Below, in pieces: positions 46,201-57,600 of a DNA stretch of 64,000 bases. Each line of letters opens with the position of its first letter. Within the stretch, counting starts at the first letter, position 1. Where the stretch lies: NCBI GenBank assembly GCA_027625915.1, contig JANTQA010000021.1, forward strand, positions 2,294,001 through 2,358,000, written 5' to 3'. Made by a program: the position numbers and the translations under genes. Source of the stretch: Anaeramoeba flamelloides (Eukaryota > Metamonada > Anaeramoebidae). The notes under the pieces were generated by a model. That model ran no database searches, was not told the origin of the DNA, and saw nothing but the letters and a program-made list of their open reading frames with translations.

Positions 46201-48625
46201 TTACTTGTGGTTCATTTTCTTGGTTTTCGTTGATTATATTTTCATTAAAATCATTATTTTCATTTGTATTTTTTTCGTTTTGATCCAAATAATTTTCTTC
46301 TTCTTTCTGTTCTTGATCTTGTTCTAAATTATTTTCTTGATATTGGTAATCTTGATTTAGGTAATTTTCATTCTCATTTTCATTTTCTTCTTCACCTTCT
46401 TCTCCATCGCCACCACCACCAAGAAGATCAAGAAGGAAACTACTAACTTTTGGTTCATTTTCATTGTCTTCGTTTTCATTTTCATTGTTTATATTTTCGT
46501 TGAAATCATTTTCATTAAAATCATCATTTTCATTTTTATTATTTTCGTTTTGATCAAAATAATTTTCTTTTTCTTCAGGTTCTGGTTCTTGTTCTAAATT
46601 GTTTTCTTGATATTGGTAATCTTGGTTTAGGTAATTTTCATTTTCATTTTCTTCTATTTTTCCGTCTTCTTCTTTCCCTCCTCCTCCAAGAATATCAAGT
46701 AGAAAATTACTTACTTGTTGATCATTATCTTGGTCTTCATTTTCATTATTTTTGTTTTCGTTTTTATTCTCATTTAAATTTTCATTATCTTGAGAAGTCT
46801 GATTTAAATTTACATTATCTACATTTTGTTCCAAATGATTTTCTTGTATTTTTTCTCGTCGTTCTTGTTCTTGTTCTAAATTGTTTTCTTCGAATTGGTA
46901 ATCTTGATTTAGGCAATTATCATTTTCATTTTCTTCTTCACCTCCTCCATCACTGCCCCCTCCGAGAATATCAAGAAGAAAAATACTAACTTGTGATTCA
47001 TTTTCTTGGTTTTTATTACTTTCATAGATTTCGTTTGAGTTTTTGTTATTTTGGTTATTATTATCGTTTTCATTTTCATCTTCATCTTGATTTTGAAAAT
47101 TTTGATTTTGATTATTGTTATTGTCGCCATTATTGTTCTCCTTTAAATTTAAATTTTGATTTAAATTTTCAATATCTTGATTATTGGCTTTTTCTTCTTG
47201 CTGTTCATTTTCTTGGACTTCTTTTTCCAAATTGTTTTCTTGGTATTGATAATCTTGATTTAAGTAATTTTCATTTTCTTCTATTTTTCCGTCTTCTTCT
47301 TTCCCTCCTCCTCCAAGAATATCAAGAAGGAAATTACTTACTTGTGACTCATTTTCTTGGTTTTTATTTAAATCAGTATCATTTAAATCAGTATTTTCTT
47401 GGAGATTTTGTTCAAGATTTTCGTTATTATATTCATTTGTAAGAAAATTTTCTATTTCTTTTTCTTTTTGATCTTTTTGTTCGAGATTATTTTCTTGGTA
47501 TTGGTAATCTTGATTTAGGTAATTATCATTTTCATTTTCTTCTTCGCCTCCTCCTCCTCCTCCAAGGATGTCAAGAAGAAAACTACTAACTTGTGATTCA
47601 TTTTCTTGGTTTTTATTACTTCCATAGGTTTCGTTTGAGTTTTTGTTATTTTGGTTATTATCTTCGTTTTCATTTTTATTTTCATCTTGATTTAGAGAAT
47701 TTTGATTTTGATTATTGTCATTGTCGCCATTATTGTTCTCCTTTAAATTTAAATTTTGATTTAAATTTTCAATATCTTGATTTTGATCCAATAAATTTTC
47801 TTTTTCATTTTCTTGGACTTCTTTTTCCCAATCGTTTTCTTGGTATTGAAAATCTTGATTTAGGTAATTATCATCATCATTGCCATCGTCTTCGTCTCCT
47901 CCTCCTCCTCCTCCAAGGATATCAAGAAGAAAACTACTGACTTGTGTTTCATATTGTCCGTTTTCTTTTTTTTCATTTTCATTTAAATCAGTATTAACTT
48001 GGGGATTTTGTTCAAGATTTTCGTTATTATATTCATTTGTAAGAAAATTTTCTATTTCTTTTTCTTTTTGATCTTTTTGTTCGAGATTATTTTCTTCGTA
48101 TTGGTAATCCTTATTTAAATAATTTTCCAGTTCATTTTCTTCTTCGCCTCCTTCTCCTCCGCCAAGGATATCAAGAAGAAAGCTACTTACCTGTGATTCA
48201 TTTTCTTGGTTTTCTTTTTTTTCATTTTCATTTAAATCAGTATTAACTTGGGGATTTTGTTCAAGATTTTCGTTATTATATTCATTTGTAAGATAATTTT
48301 CTATTTCTTTTTCTTCCTGATCTTTTTGCTCCAAATTATTTTCTTGGTATTGGTAATCTTGATTTAGGTATTTGTCATTTTCATTTTCTTCTTCTACTTC
48401 TCCACCTCCAAGAATATCAAGAAGGAAATTACTTACTTGTGTTTCGTTTCCACTTTGCCTGACTTGTTCGTTAGGTTTCTCATCCTTATTATCCATCGTA
48501 TTAGATAATAAAAATTCTTGTTGTGAAGTAACTGTATTAATTGTTGGTGTTTCTTCAAGAAAAGAAAGTAGCCCTTGAAATTCTTGACTTTCAAACAAAT
48601 CTTTTGTTTTTTTTTCTTGGCTCAT
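40037..48625 (-). CDS. Cytohesin-like ARF exchange factor (Sec7-PH) with giant repetitive N-terminus
   Basis: Exons 48625-42978, 42824-42744, 40865-40753 and 40572-40037 join in frame (donors GTAAGA, GTAAAT and GTACGA; acceptors AATAG, TATAG and AATAG) to give about 2125 residues. The long first exon alone looks like a disordered orphan, but its end begins a Sec7 domain: RDGLEYCFKHKIIENTPTAI, then SAELIGNYF. Exon 2 continues with LFSFQNLTIVQAL. Exon 3 has VLIPPEKITIEKCLKQF, in which the PPE glutamate aligns with the catalytic finger of Sec7 (PGE in cytohesins). Exon 4 finishes Sec7 (TLSNISFKLLTVN, MTSEEEFLNY) and runs straight into a PH domain with RLRKWKSHFCTVDGEAFYCY, ETIIPLQGA and a closing SINDSFYN, like the cytohesin end. 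Cytohesins load GTP onto ARF at phosphoinositide-containing membranes. Residues about 57-1170 are repeats (listed separately); 1170-1840 is N/E/S-rich. Confidence 0.88.
41790..42012 (+). repeat. Dispersed A-tailed repeat, copy 1
   Basis: Matches 59505-59815 through CCCTGGCTGAAT, AAGTGGTTACTTACTAATA, GAGACAC-GAACACAAAAGTA and ACTTGAAAATAAAA, and both end in CAGATCAA followed by an A-run. A 3' A-run at a common end suggests reverse transcription (SINE-like or LINE-tail-like). It lies in intron 2 of the ARF-GEF gene. Confidence 0.6.
42613..42667. repeat. (TAA)n-type microsatellite
   Basis: Interrupted ATA/ATC trinucleotide run, AATAATAATAATAATCATAA and onward, in an ARF-GEF intron. A GAAT tetranucleotide run lies at 42940-42961. 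Confidence 0.75.
45060..48450 (-). repeat. Coding array of twelve LLD(I/L)LGGG units in the ARF-GEF
   Basis: Twelve clear units of roughly 75-115 residues plus one decayed unit (core near 45140). Each starts with Q-V-S-x-F-L-L-D-[IL]-L-G-G-G, then a Gly/Glu/Asp stretch, then YLNQDYQYQENNLE, then an N/E/Q/D linker. The core L-L-D-[IL]-L resembles clathrin-box and adaptor-hinge motifs (established consensus L-hydrophobic-x-hydrophobic-[DE]). Linkers fall into three types, indicating duplication of multi-unit blocks. Hydrophobic cores are far more uniform than the linkers, which argues for selection on the core. Confidence 0.85.
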
Positions 48626-49955
48626 TTAAAAAAGACAAAAAAAAAAAAAAAAAGAGAATGAAAAAATAAAAAAATAAAAAGTGAAATAATTTTCCAAGTC
48701 AAAAAAATTATTTTGTGTTGAAAATTCTTTATTCATTTTGAAAATTTGCCTTCCCTGAAAATTTTAAAACAAGGTTTCCTTTTTTAGATACTGAACTACT
48801 TTCTACATTCGAAGAGGAGGCCAAAAATTATTAGGATTTTGGATTAAGTATTTGAGTATTTTTTAGAACCTGAAAACTGTTTTTCTTTTAATAAATCCAC
48901 AATCAGGGTTACTCTCAAAATTATTTGTAAATATTTTGAAAACAGTTCAGTCAAACTTTTTGGAGATATTCCCTTTGTATCGAAATTTAAACAAGAAATA
49001 CTTCAAGATTATTATTTTTTTTCAAATCTAAGGGGATAGATTTATTTCTCGTTCTTATTTTACAATTCTTCATTATCTGTCATTTAGGATTTTTATTTCA
49101 CTGAAAAGTATTCTAAAGTTTTGCATAAAACAAATAAACAGAGATGAAAATTTCAGTCTATTTCTTTGCAATCTGTTTTTTGTAATAGAGAAAAATAAAG
49201 TGAAAATTTTTGCCTATTTATTATTCAAAAATGAACAGTTTATTCAATTTTGAAAATTTTACTTTGATTTCTAGTTCATCCAAAATAACAATAAATAAAA
49301 AGTATTGAATAAATTAATAGAGATCCGAATTGATAACCTATTTCTTTGATAATTCTCTTTGGGTAAGAAAAAGTAAATGTCAAAGAAGATTAGAATATTT
49401 TGCTTAATTTTGTATTTGGAAACACTAAAACAAACCAAAAAATTTATTAATTTTCATCATATTATATAGCTCAAAATTTTTACTAATTTTAAAAGATAAA
49501 GGTATTGTATAAACTTGGTAAGTCTCTAATCAACAAATTTGTGTGAAAAATAGACTGTGTCATGTATTTGATTGAAAAAAGTAAGAATCATTTGATATTT
49601 GTGAACTAATTTATCTACTGGTATTTGAATTCTAAATGGGAAAGAATTTTCACTTCCTTTTCCATATTTTTTTTTTATAAATATAGTTCTTAAAGAAAGA
49701 GGTTCTCGATCTATGTTCTCTTAAAAAAGAGAAATTAAAAATGAAGTAAAAAAAAATCCCATTTATTATTCAAATACCAGTATTATTGGAAGGGTGAATA
49801 GATTTTTGGTGAACCCTTGAAATAGTCTCAGACAAATAATTCACCAATAACAAAATAGCTCTGACCATTTTTTTTATTTTTTGTAAAACACTTTCCCTGC
49901 TAGATTATTTTTTCAATTGGGAAGACAAATCAAAAAAAAATAAGAAGACAAAACG
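48626..49955. other. Divergent intergenic region between ARF-GEF and K+ channel genes
   Basis: The two start codons face away from each other across 1.3 kb, so both promoters must lie here. I see A-rich stretches just upstream of each ATG and one MITE at 49618-49780 about 175 bases before the channel start. No other element is recognised. Confidence 0.55.
49618..49780. mobile_element. TA-flanked CTGGTATTTGAAT MITE, best copy
   Basis: 163 bases flanked by TA. The ends are CTGGTATTTGAATTCTAAAT and, reversed, CTGGTATTTGAATAATAAAT; the inverted repeat extends about 45 bases. Other copies at 33486-33652 and about 13714-13876. Confidence 0.8.
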
Positions 49956-52900
49956 ATGGTTGACAAAACTATTGGAGCATGGATCACATTTTTTACTTTT
50001 TTTGGTGTTGGTCTCTTGATTGTAGGTATTCCCACACTGATTGTTCGTTTGATTTATAAGTTTTATTCAAACAGCGATAAGATTATTAAACAACCAAAAT
50101 GGTACAAAAAATTTCAAAAGTCACTGGCCCAAAAATTAATGATTACCTCTGTCTTTGGGGCAATTTGGGAACTTATTCAAAATTTGTTTACTGTGAGCTT
50201 TTTAGCAGTCTTTTTTTATGAAATTCAAGAAGGGGTAAATGTTTATTCTTTAAGATTTCAGCTTATTGCTTCAATTTTCTTTTTCTTGGAGTATCTCCTC
50301 AAATTTATGGTAGCAAACAAGAAGCTGAATTACTATATTTCATTATATGCCATTATTGATTTTGCAACATTTATGCCTTCAATATTGACGTAAGTCACAT
50401 TTTCTTTTTGTCTCTTGTTTTTTTTTTAATAAATGAAAAGCTTTTTGTTTTCAAAGAACTTTTTTTTTTTTTTTCATTTTTTTTTTCAACCAAATTCTAA
50501 TTCGGATCACAAGTACACCTTGTAATACTTCTGTTTTAAAAAAGTTAGTACTACAATTTTTTAAAAAGTAACACACAAACTGTTCGAGGCGACCTTTTAA
50601 TCATTTTTGGTTACTCTTTTAACTTTTGGTTCCTAACTTTTTTCTTTATTTTTCTTATCAGAAAACACCTTAAGATCTTTTTTGGTTTTAATTTTTTGAC
50701 CGTGCCGACTACATCTTCAAAAAGGGTAAAGTAATGCTCAAAATTTGTATTTTTTCTTCATTTTTAAATGAACTATTTCCCTTTATGAGAAAATAAAAGT
50801 AAGATTTTCAAACAAAATTGTTTGTTTAATGTTATAATGGAATTATTTGTCTTTTTTTTTCTGTTCATAAAGCAAAAGTAAAAGTATAAGAAAGAAAAAA
50901 TTCTTTTATTTTTGGATCAAATAAACAAACCAACATTTTTTTCACTTTTTTATCTTTTTTTGTTTGAAAAAAGTATTTATGTAAAGTCGTTTTAAAAAAA
51001 GTGTGATGAAAAAAGAGTTTTTAAAAAGCACTGAAAAAAAGTCTATTGAAGTTTGCCAACAGTTTTATGGTTCCTTTGAAAACTTTGATGGCACACTTTT
51101 TTAAAATGACTCTAAAGGGGTGATTGTTAAATATTAAAAAATAACTACAAAAAGTTTATCTAAAAAAAACCTTTTTTCAAAGAAATCTTTATTAAATAAA
51201 ATGAAAAACACTTGCTTAACTTCAAAATTAAGTTTCTTAATATTGAATACTAAATATGGTACAAACATTGAAAAAAAAGAAAAAGAAAATATCGTGAAAA
51301 AATAAAAATAATTCCTGGGAAAATAATAAATCCCATATTATAATGATTGGTATAGCAAAATGTTTTGATTCAATTCGTTTTAAAATAAATTCGAAAAACA
51401 ATATAAAAATTTATTGTAAACAAAATTATTAAAAATTTTTTATTAAAATATTATCTAGAAGAAGGACTTGGTATATTCCAAGGAGATCTTTTATCGCCTA
51501 TTTTATTTGTTATACTTTCACATTTTCTTTTATTAAAAATAATACCAATAACAAATTATTGTCAAATGTTTGCAGATGATTTTATTTTAATTATAAAAGG
51601 GAAAAGAAATTCAAATAAATGAAAAATTAATTTTAATATATCAAATAATTATTCAATTTGGAACAAGACCCAAATAAGACAAAACAGAAATTTTACAAGA
51701 TTTACCAAAGATTAAATAATTGGGGATTTCATTGTAAATAAAATTTCACATTTAGTATATAATCTGAATAAGGAAAAAGAAACTTTTAACAATTCGAAAC
51801 AAATATTCAATAATAATTTACAAACAAATAATTTAAAAATTAGATTATTTAAATCTTTTATATTAAGTCAATTAACATATGGACAAGAAAGATCTAATTA
51901 TAAAATAAAAACCCTAAATTATTTAAATTCTTGGATCAACACATGTATTACCGAACTATGCAAAATAAACAGAAACACGCCAGTTCTTATTAAACAAACA
52001 GAATTTAAATTTGAAAATTTGATAATTTCAATTAATAAAATGAAATTTAAATTCAAAAATAAATTTAAAATTTTTATCTCTTCCTTATCTTGAAAAATTA
52101 ATAAAATTTAATCAAAGAATTAACAATAAAAATCAATTGGAATTCAAAGAATTTAAAACTTAAAAAAGAAATTAATAATTATAATTATAATGAGTTGTTG
52201 AATTCTACCAGTTGGAAGTGTCGTTATGTTTTCCAAAATTTAAAAAAATTGAGTTAAATCAAAGATTTTACTCTATTCTTTTGAATTCTGGAAAACCGCG
52301 GTTAGCTTTTTTTTAATTTTAGAAATATAAAGAAAATTTCTCAAATTTCTTTTTATTTCTTAAATTAAAAAAAACCTAAGCACTCTACGTCACTTGACGA
52401 CACTTTTCGTTAGGTTTTTTTTAATTCAAAAGAACTGAGAAAAATCTGAGCTTTTACTCTATTCTTTTGAATTATGGAAAAGCTAGGCACTTTACGACAC
52501 TTTTCGCTAGGTTTTCCCCAATTTAAAAGAATTGAGTAAAATCAAAGATTTAACTCTATTCTTTTGAATTCTGGAAAACCTAGGCACTTGACGACACTCC
52601 ACAAAAATATTTCGCAATAATAAAAAACCAAAAAAAAATATTTAAAACACAAAAATATTTAAGTTATCCCTCAAGCTCAACAATTCTAAAATTCAGAACA
52701 TTCACTAACTGCTTAAATAGCTATTACTACTTCACAATCAATAAAAAAAAACTCAAATAAATTTTTTCCTTTATATTTAAAATATGAACATAAGGAAATA
52801 ATAAAAAACACTGATCACTTTTTATTGGTATGCCATTTCTATGGAAATGGTAGATTAATTTTTCAAAATAAATTAAAAGAATTAAATTTTAATGAAATAA

Positions 52901-55900
52901 TTTTAAACTGTGACAGTTTGAAACTATTTTCGTGAATTAATCCTCCTGAAATCTATGATTTTACGTTTAATTTTCTGAAAGGATAATTTAAGTATAAGGG
53001 CAACAAGAGTGTAATTTACACTCTTCAATAATAAAAAAAAAAAAAAAACTGGAGTGTAATTTACACTTCTTCCTCAATAATAAAAAAAAAAAAATAAAAA
53101 TAATTTTTTTTACAATTATTTGGATTTTACCTTTTTAAAATTTTAAAATGTCTGAAAAATCCAAACTTGAAAAAAAAAAAGAAATATATTTTTTTTTATT
53201 CAGAAAAACTGAATAATTTTTTAACAAAATTTACAAGGAATTTGTAAAAATTTATTTTTTGTTAAATGTTAATATAATTTTATTTTTACAAATTCACTCA
53301 AAAAACTATCATAATAAGAATTCTATTAACCAAAAATTTATTATATTTTTTTAATATTTATGGTTAATTTAAAAATAGTTTTTATAATTTTCATATATTC
53401 ATTTTTTTAAAAATGATCAAATATTAAATAAGAAAAAAATTTAATTTTTGAATTTTTTTTCAAAATTATTTTTTATCAAAAATCTTGTAATGAAATAAAT
53501 ATATTTATTCCATTTTGCAATATTTTAATCTTATTATCTATTTAATTTCTCTTTTTAATAATTATTATATTATATTATTTCCCATATTTTTTAGATACAT
53601 ATATTTTCAAGAAGATTATACTGATGAACTAGCATCAATTAGAATTTGCATGATTTTTAGAACCTTAAAACTTTTTCATTTATTAATATATATAAATAAT
53701 AGTAAAAATCATTCAATTATTTCTTCTTACATTTAAAAATTTCCTTCATTATAATTTTTTGATATAATTTTTACAAAAAAACAATCAACCAAACAAACCA
53801 CTTTTCAATATAAATATATATATATATATCTTTCTCTCCCCTTCATAACGCCCTTTCCAATTCAATTGAATCTAATTCCCAATCTATAGAACTTTATAAG
53901 CAGGTTTTACAAATCTTTTTTACAATTTTAAACATCATATTAATATGTTCAGTATTTTTTAGATATGTAGAAAATACATATGGGTATGAAATATCCGAGA
54001 ATTGGGTCACCCCGAATGATGCCATTTGGTATATGGTTGTTACAACTACAAGTGTAGGCTATGGAGATGAATGGGCATATTCGACCCAGGGCAAATATTT
54101 GATGATCATAGTCATTCTAGGAACGATTGTTATTATACCAATTGAGCTTGGGAAATTATCTGGGCTGCTATCCACTTCATTAATGTTATCATCGTATACT
54201 TCAACGAAGGAAAGTCGGCATATAATACTATGTGGCGATATTGGATATTCCACAGTTTTGACTTTTTGTGATTCCTTTTATTCTCGGGCCATCTTCGAAT
54301 ACACTATTTTAATTTTGGATAGGAATGAGCCAAATAAAGAATTAACAGAATTTTTACAGCACCCAATGTATAAATCAAAAGTCAAATGGGTGCTAGGGAA
54401 TAGCATTGACATTGAAGATTTAAAAAGAGTTTCCATAACTACATGCTCAGGTGTATTTATTTTAGCAGACCAATATAGTTCCAATCAAAGCGAAACAGAT
54501 TTAAAAAATATTATGAGGCTATTATCTATATTAGATCAAAATTCCAAAGTACCAGTTTTCCTACAATCATTATCCCAACAGACAATTGTGCAATCAGAAA
54601 ATTTTGGCGTAAGCTTTCCTTTGGAAATTAACCAATTGAAATTATTTTTAATTGGCCGAAATTCTTGTCTCCCAGGATTTTCGACTTTTCTATCAAATTT
54701 AATATCGCCTACAACCTTCCAAATCCAAAAAAATGATCCACAATGGAAATCCCAATATTTATATGGAGCAATCCAAAATCTGTATTGTGTTTTAATACCT
54801 CACGGATTAAAAGGTAAATCTTTTGATCAAGTTGTAAAATTGATATACAATGAAACCTCTACTCATATTTTAGTTCTCGGTACCTTAAACAAACCAGATG
54901 CAAGATTTGATGATGTAAACTCAAAGAATACCAATAACCCTTTTATTATTAAATTCAATCCAAAGGTGCAAGCATTAAGTGAAAACACTAGATTAATTGT
55001 GATTGCAAAGTCACCATTAATTATCGTAAAGGAATTTAAAAAATATGACGACGAACTAAATTTACACTATGTAACATCAATTAATTTCCGAGACAAAGCT
55101 CATGATAAAGATAAAATATCAAATTTACAATCAGATTCTGGCTCAGATTCTGGTTCAGATTCAGATTCAGATTCCCATTCTGGATCTGGATCTGGTTCTG
55201 ATTCAAATTCGAACCCTGAAGAAAAAAAGAAAAAAAAAAAATCAGATCAAAAAAAGAATCAAAAAACCAAATTTAAAACATTGAACGTAAAAAACAAAAA
55301 TAATAAATTTCAAAGAGTCCAAACAACAATTCAATTACTTTCAAAAGAACAATATTATAACATTACTGATAATAAACCAACTTTAGAAAATATCTTAAAA
55401 TTTCATAATTTAAAACGATTGAAAAACCATATTATTATTTCTGGCTGTAATAATTCTTCATTATTTAATTTGATCAGCACATTAAGATGCAAGGAATTTG
55501 GAAATAAAACACAAATTTTAATTTTGACAAAAACAATGACCAAAGAAGAATGGAACGAAATCAACCACTTCCCTAATTTATTCGTTTATTTTGGTAAATT
55601 AGAAAATGCTGATGATCTCCAAAAAATTAATATATATTCCGCTAAACAAATCATTTTCTTAAATTCACCAGAAAAAGTCAAAAAATTAAGTAACGACAAA
55701 GATATGGGTGATTTTTATGTCGATTCTGAAATTATTTTCAAAGTAAGGTCAATTCAATCAATCCAATTTGAATCATTTTTAATTTGTGAAATCATTCATG
55801 AACAAAATTTAAAATTTTTAAAGCCTGAATCTATTTCACCACAAAATGATTTAAAAAAAAAAAGGCAATTAGATCTAAATGAATTTTCTTACCAATTAAA

Positions 55901-56666
55901 TCCAAACTTCATTTCAAGCTCTGTTTTCATGCCTTCAGTAATTGACACAATTTTTTCTTTAGCCTTAACTTCTTTAGATGTTCTTAATGTTGTTATTAAA
56001 TTGATTTTCGGTTCCACTCAGAATTCTGCAACAAATAATGACGAACCAATATTATTTGTAATCAAAATACCAGATAATTATTTTGGCATTGAATCAATAA
56101 TCAAAGGAAATAAAAAGCGAAATAATAAAAAAAAAAAAAATAGTAATAATAGTGATCAGAAGATTATCAACCCAATTACCTATTCACAATTATTCAATGT
56201 ATTTATCAAACCTAAAGTACAGTTACTCCCAGTTGCCGTTTATAGAAATTCCAGCGAAATTGAGCAATTAAAGAAAAATAATTCTTATTTGCTTACAAAC
56301 CCTCATCCAGATACAAGAATATATCCAAATGACCAAATTTTTATTTTTGGTACACCAAAAGACAAAATTAAATGGCAAAAGAAGGTTAAATTAAAAGAAT
56401 GTTTGACCGGAAGTAGCGAATCCGAAATTGAAGATATTCAAATCCAGGATGATTTAGATATTAATGATGAATTAAAGAAGAAAAGTGATATTGAATTAAA
56501 ATTATTGAACAAATCAGATACAAGCGAACATGAAGAGTTATTAAAAACAGATCTTGAATTAACTGGTAAAAAAGAAGATGGCAAGTTCATCGAAAGAAGT
56601 CAATTTAGATTAATAAAATTTTCTGACGATGAAGATGATGACGAAGATGATATTGATCAATTTTAA
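49956..56666 (+). CDS. BK/Slo-type K+ channel with two RCK domains, three exons
   Basis: Exons 49956-50389, 53595-53701 and 53890-56666 (donors GTAAGT and GTAAAA; acceptors TTTTTAG and TCTATAG; frame kept at both joints) give 1105 residues. Seven membrane helices fit the Slo layout: S0 near residue 10, S1 near 65, S2 near 100, S3 near 125, S4 with RICMIFRTLKLFHLLIY near 155, S5 near 185, and S6 with MIIVILGTIVIIPIELGKL near 255. The K+ filter SVGYGD is at 235-240. RCK1 opens with RHIILCGDIGYSTV and includes KNIMRLLSIL and CLPGFSTFLSNL; RCK2 opens with KNHIIISGCNNSSL. The acidic calcium bowl expected before the RCK2 segment SVFMPSVIDTIFSL is missing: that stretch is KKRQLDLNEFSYQLNP. S4 has only two arginines. 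An SDSGSDSDS linker joins the RCKs, and the tail is acidic (EDDDEDD). Ligand is therefore unclear. Confidence 0.9.
51314..53085 (+). mobile_element. LINE family A, longer copy inside the channel's first intron
   Basis: A duplication of about 16 bases, AAAAATAAAAATAATT, brackets it (51298-51313 and 53090-53105). It starts further upstream in the reverse transcriptase than the 15743 copy: a CFDSI motif near 51370, then IFQGD-LLSPILF near 51480 and QMFADDFILIIKG near 51570, followed by the shared thumb and C-terminal region. Reading frames are broken by many small changes. A foreign segment of about 380 bases sits at 52230-52610. The 3' end shows the family hairpin twice in tandem (near 53010 and 53055), each followed by TCAATAATAA and an A-run. 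Same orientation as the host gene. Confidence 0.85.
52230..52610. repeat. Composite repeat copy inserted in a LINE
   Basis: Alignment with the 15743 copy breaks between GTTGGAAGTG and AAAATATTTCGC. The inserted DNA repeats ATTCTTTTGAATTCTGGAAAA three times, with CGACACT and TAGGTTTT modules in both orientations, as in 29590-30070 and 57010-57480. It transposed or was copied after the LINE landed. Confidence 0.68.
53811..53830. repeat. (TA)n run
   Basis: A short TATATA tract in the second intron of the channel gene, upstream of the TCTATAG acceptor at 53889. Confidence 0.6.
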
Positions 56667-57009
56667 TTTATATTTTTCTTTTTTTTTTTTTTTTCTTTCT
56701 TTTTTCTTTTTTTCTTTTCTTTCTTTCTTCTTTCTTCTTTCTTTTTTTTCCTTTTTTTATAAAAATATTTTTTAGATAATAATTAATACAATAATTATAT
56801 TTTTTGTTTATTTTTTTAGAAAAAACACAGTTCAAAAAATGAAATAATTTTTTTCCAGATAATTTATGAGCAATTTTGTAATTTGTGTTGTGTAAATTCA
56901 ATTTAATCAGATCGAGACAATAAATTTAAATATTTCTTAATAAATATTATTATATTTATTTATTTATTTTTGAAGAGAAAAAATTACTTTTCTTCTCATT
57001 GTGCCCTTT

Positions 57010-57480
57010 CGTTTTTTTTTATTTGAGAAATAAACAGAAATTTTATTGAATTTCCGTTTTATTTCTTAAATTAAAAAAAACTTCAGTTAGCTTTTCCAGA
57101 ATTCAAAAGAATTGATTAAAATCAACGATTTTAGTATATTCTATTACATTAAAGGAAAAGTGCCATTCGTTTTTCTTGAGTTTTCTGTTTCTTTGTAAAT
57201 TGAAATGTTCTAAGTTTTTTTGAGGTGTTCTATTTTATTTGTAAAATCGACAGATTTTCGTTATGTTTTTTTTACTTTTTGAAATAAACGAAAATTTATT
57301 AAATTTTCTCTTTATTTCAAAAAGTAAAAAAAACCTGGAAAACTTCACAAATAATTAGAAAACTCAAACAAATCTAACGAAAATCTAACGATTTTACAAA
57401 TAACACAGAAAAACATTAAGAAAACCGAGGCGCTTTACGAGACTCTACCACACTTGATAGAAATCTCCAGCACTCTACGT
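57010..57480. repeat. Composite AGGTTTTTTTGAGG repeat, copy 5
   Basis: Modules include AGAAATTTTATTGAATTTCC, CCAGAATTCAAAAGAATTGA, TTTTTTTGAGGTGTTCTATTT and the closing CGCTTTACGAGACTC and CAGCACTCTACG. Inverted pairs of the same modules occur within the copy. Confidence 0.6.
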
Positions 57481-57600
57481 TACTGAATGCACCATGGTTT
57501 GAAATTCAGATTTTAGTTATTTTATAATTTTTAGATATTGTTAAACTATTCAACTAGTTGGATTTTCTAATTTGATTCCTTTCACAACATGTCATTCTAA

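Noticed and set aside
44751-48578. Plus-strand open frames opposite the ARF-GEF array (for example 47593-47940)
   Set aside because: They are the reverse reading of the N/E-rich repeats, giving His/Phe/Ser/Leu-rich nonsense; the minus-strand frame is continuous over 5.6 kb and leads into Sec7.
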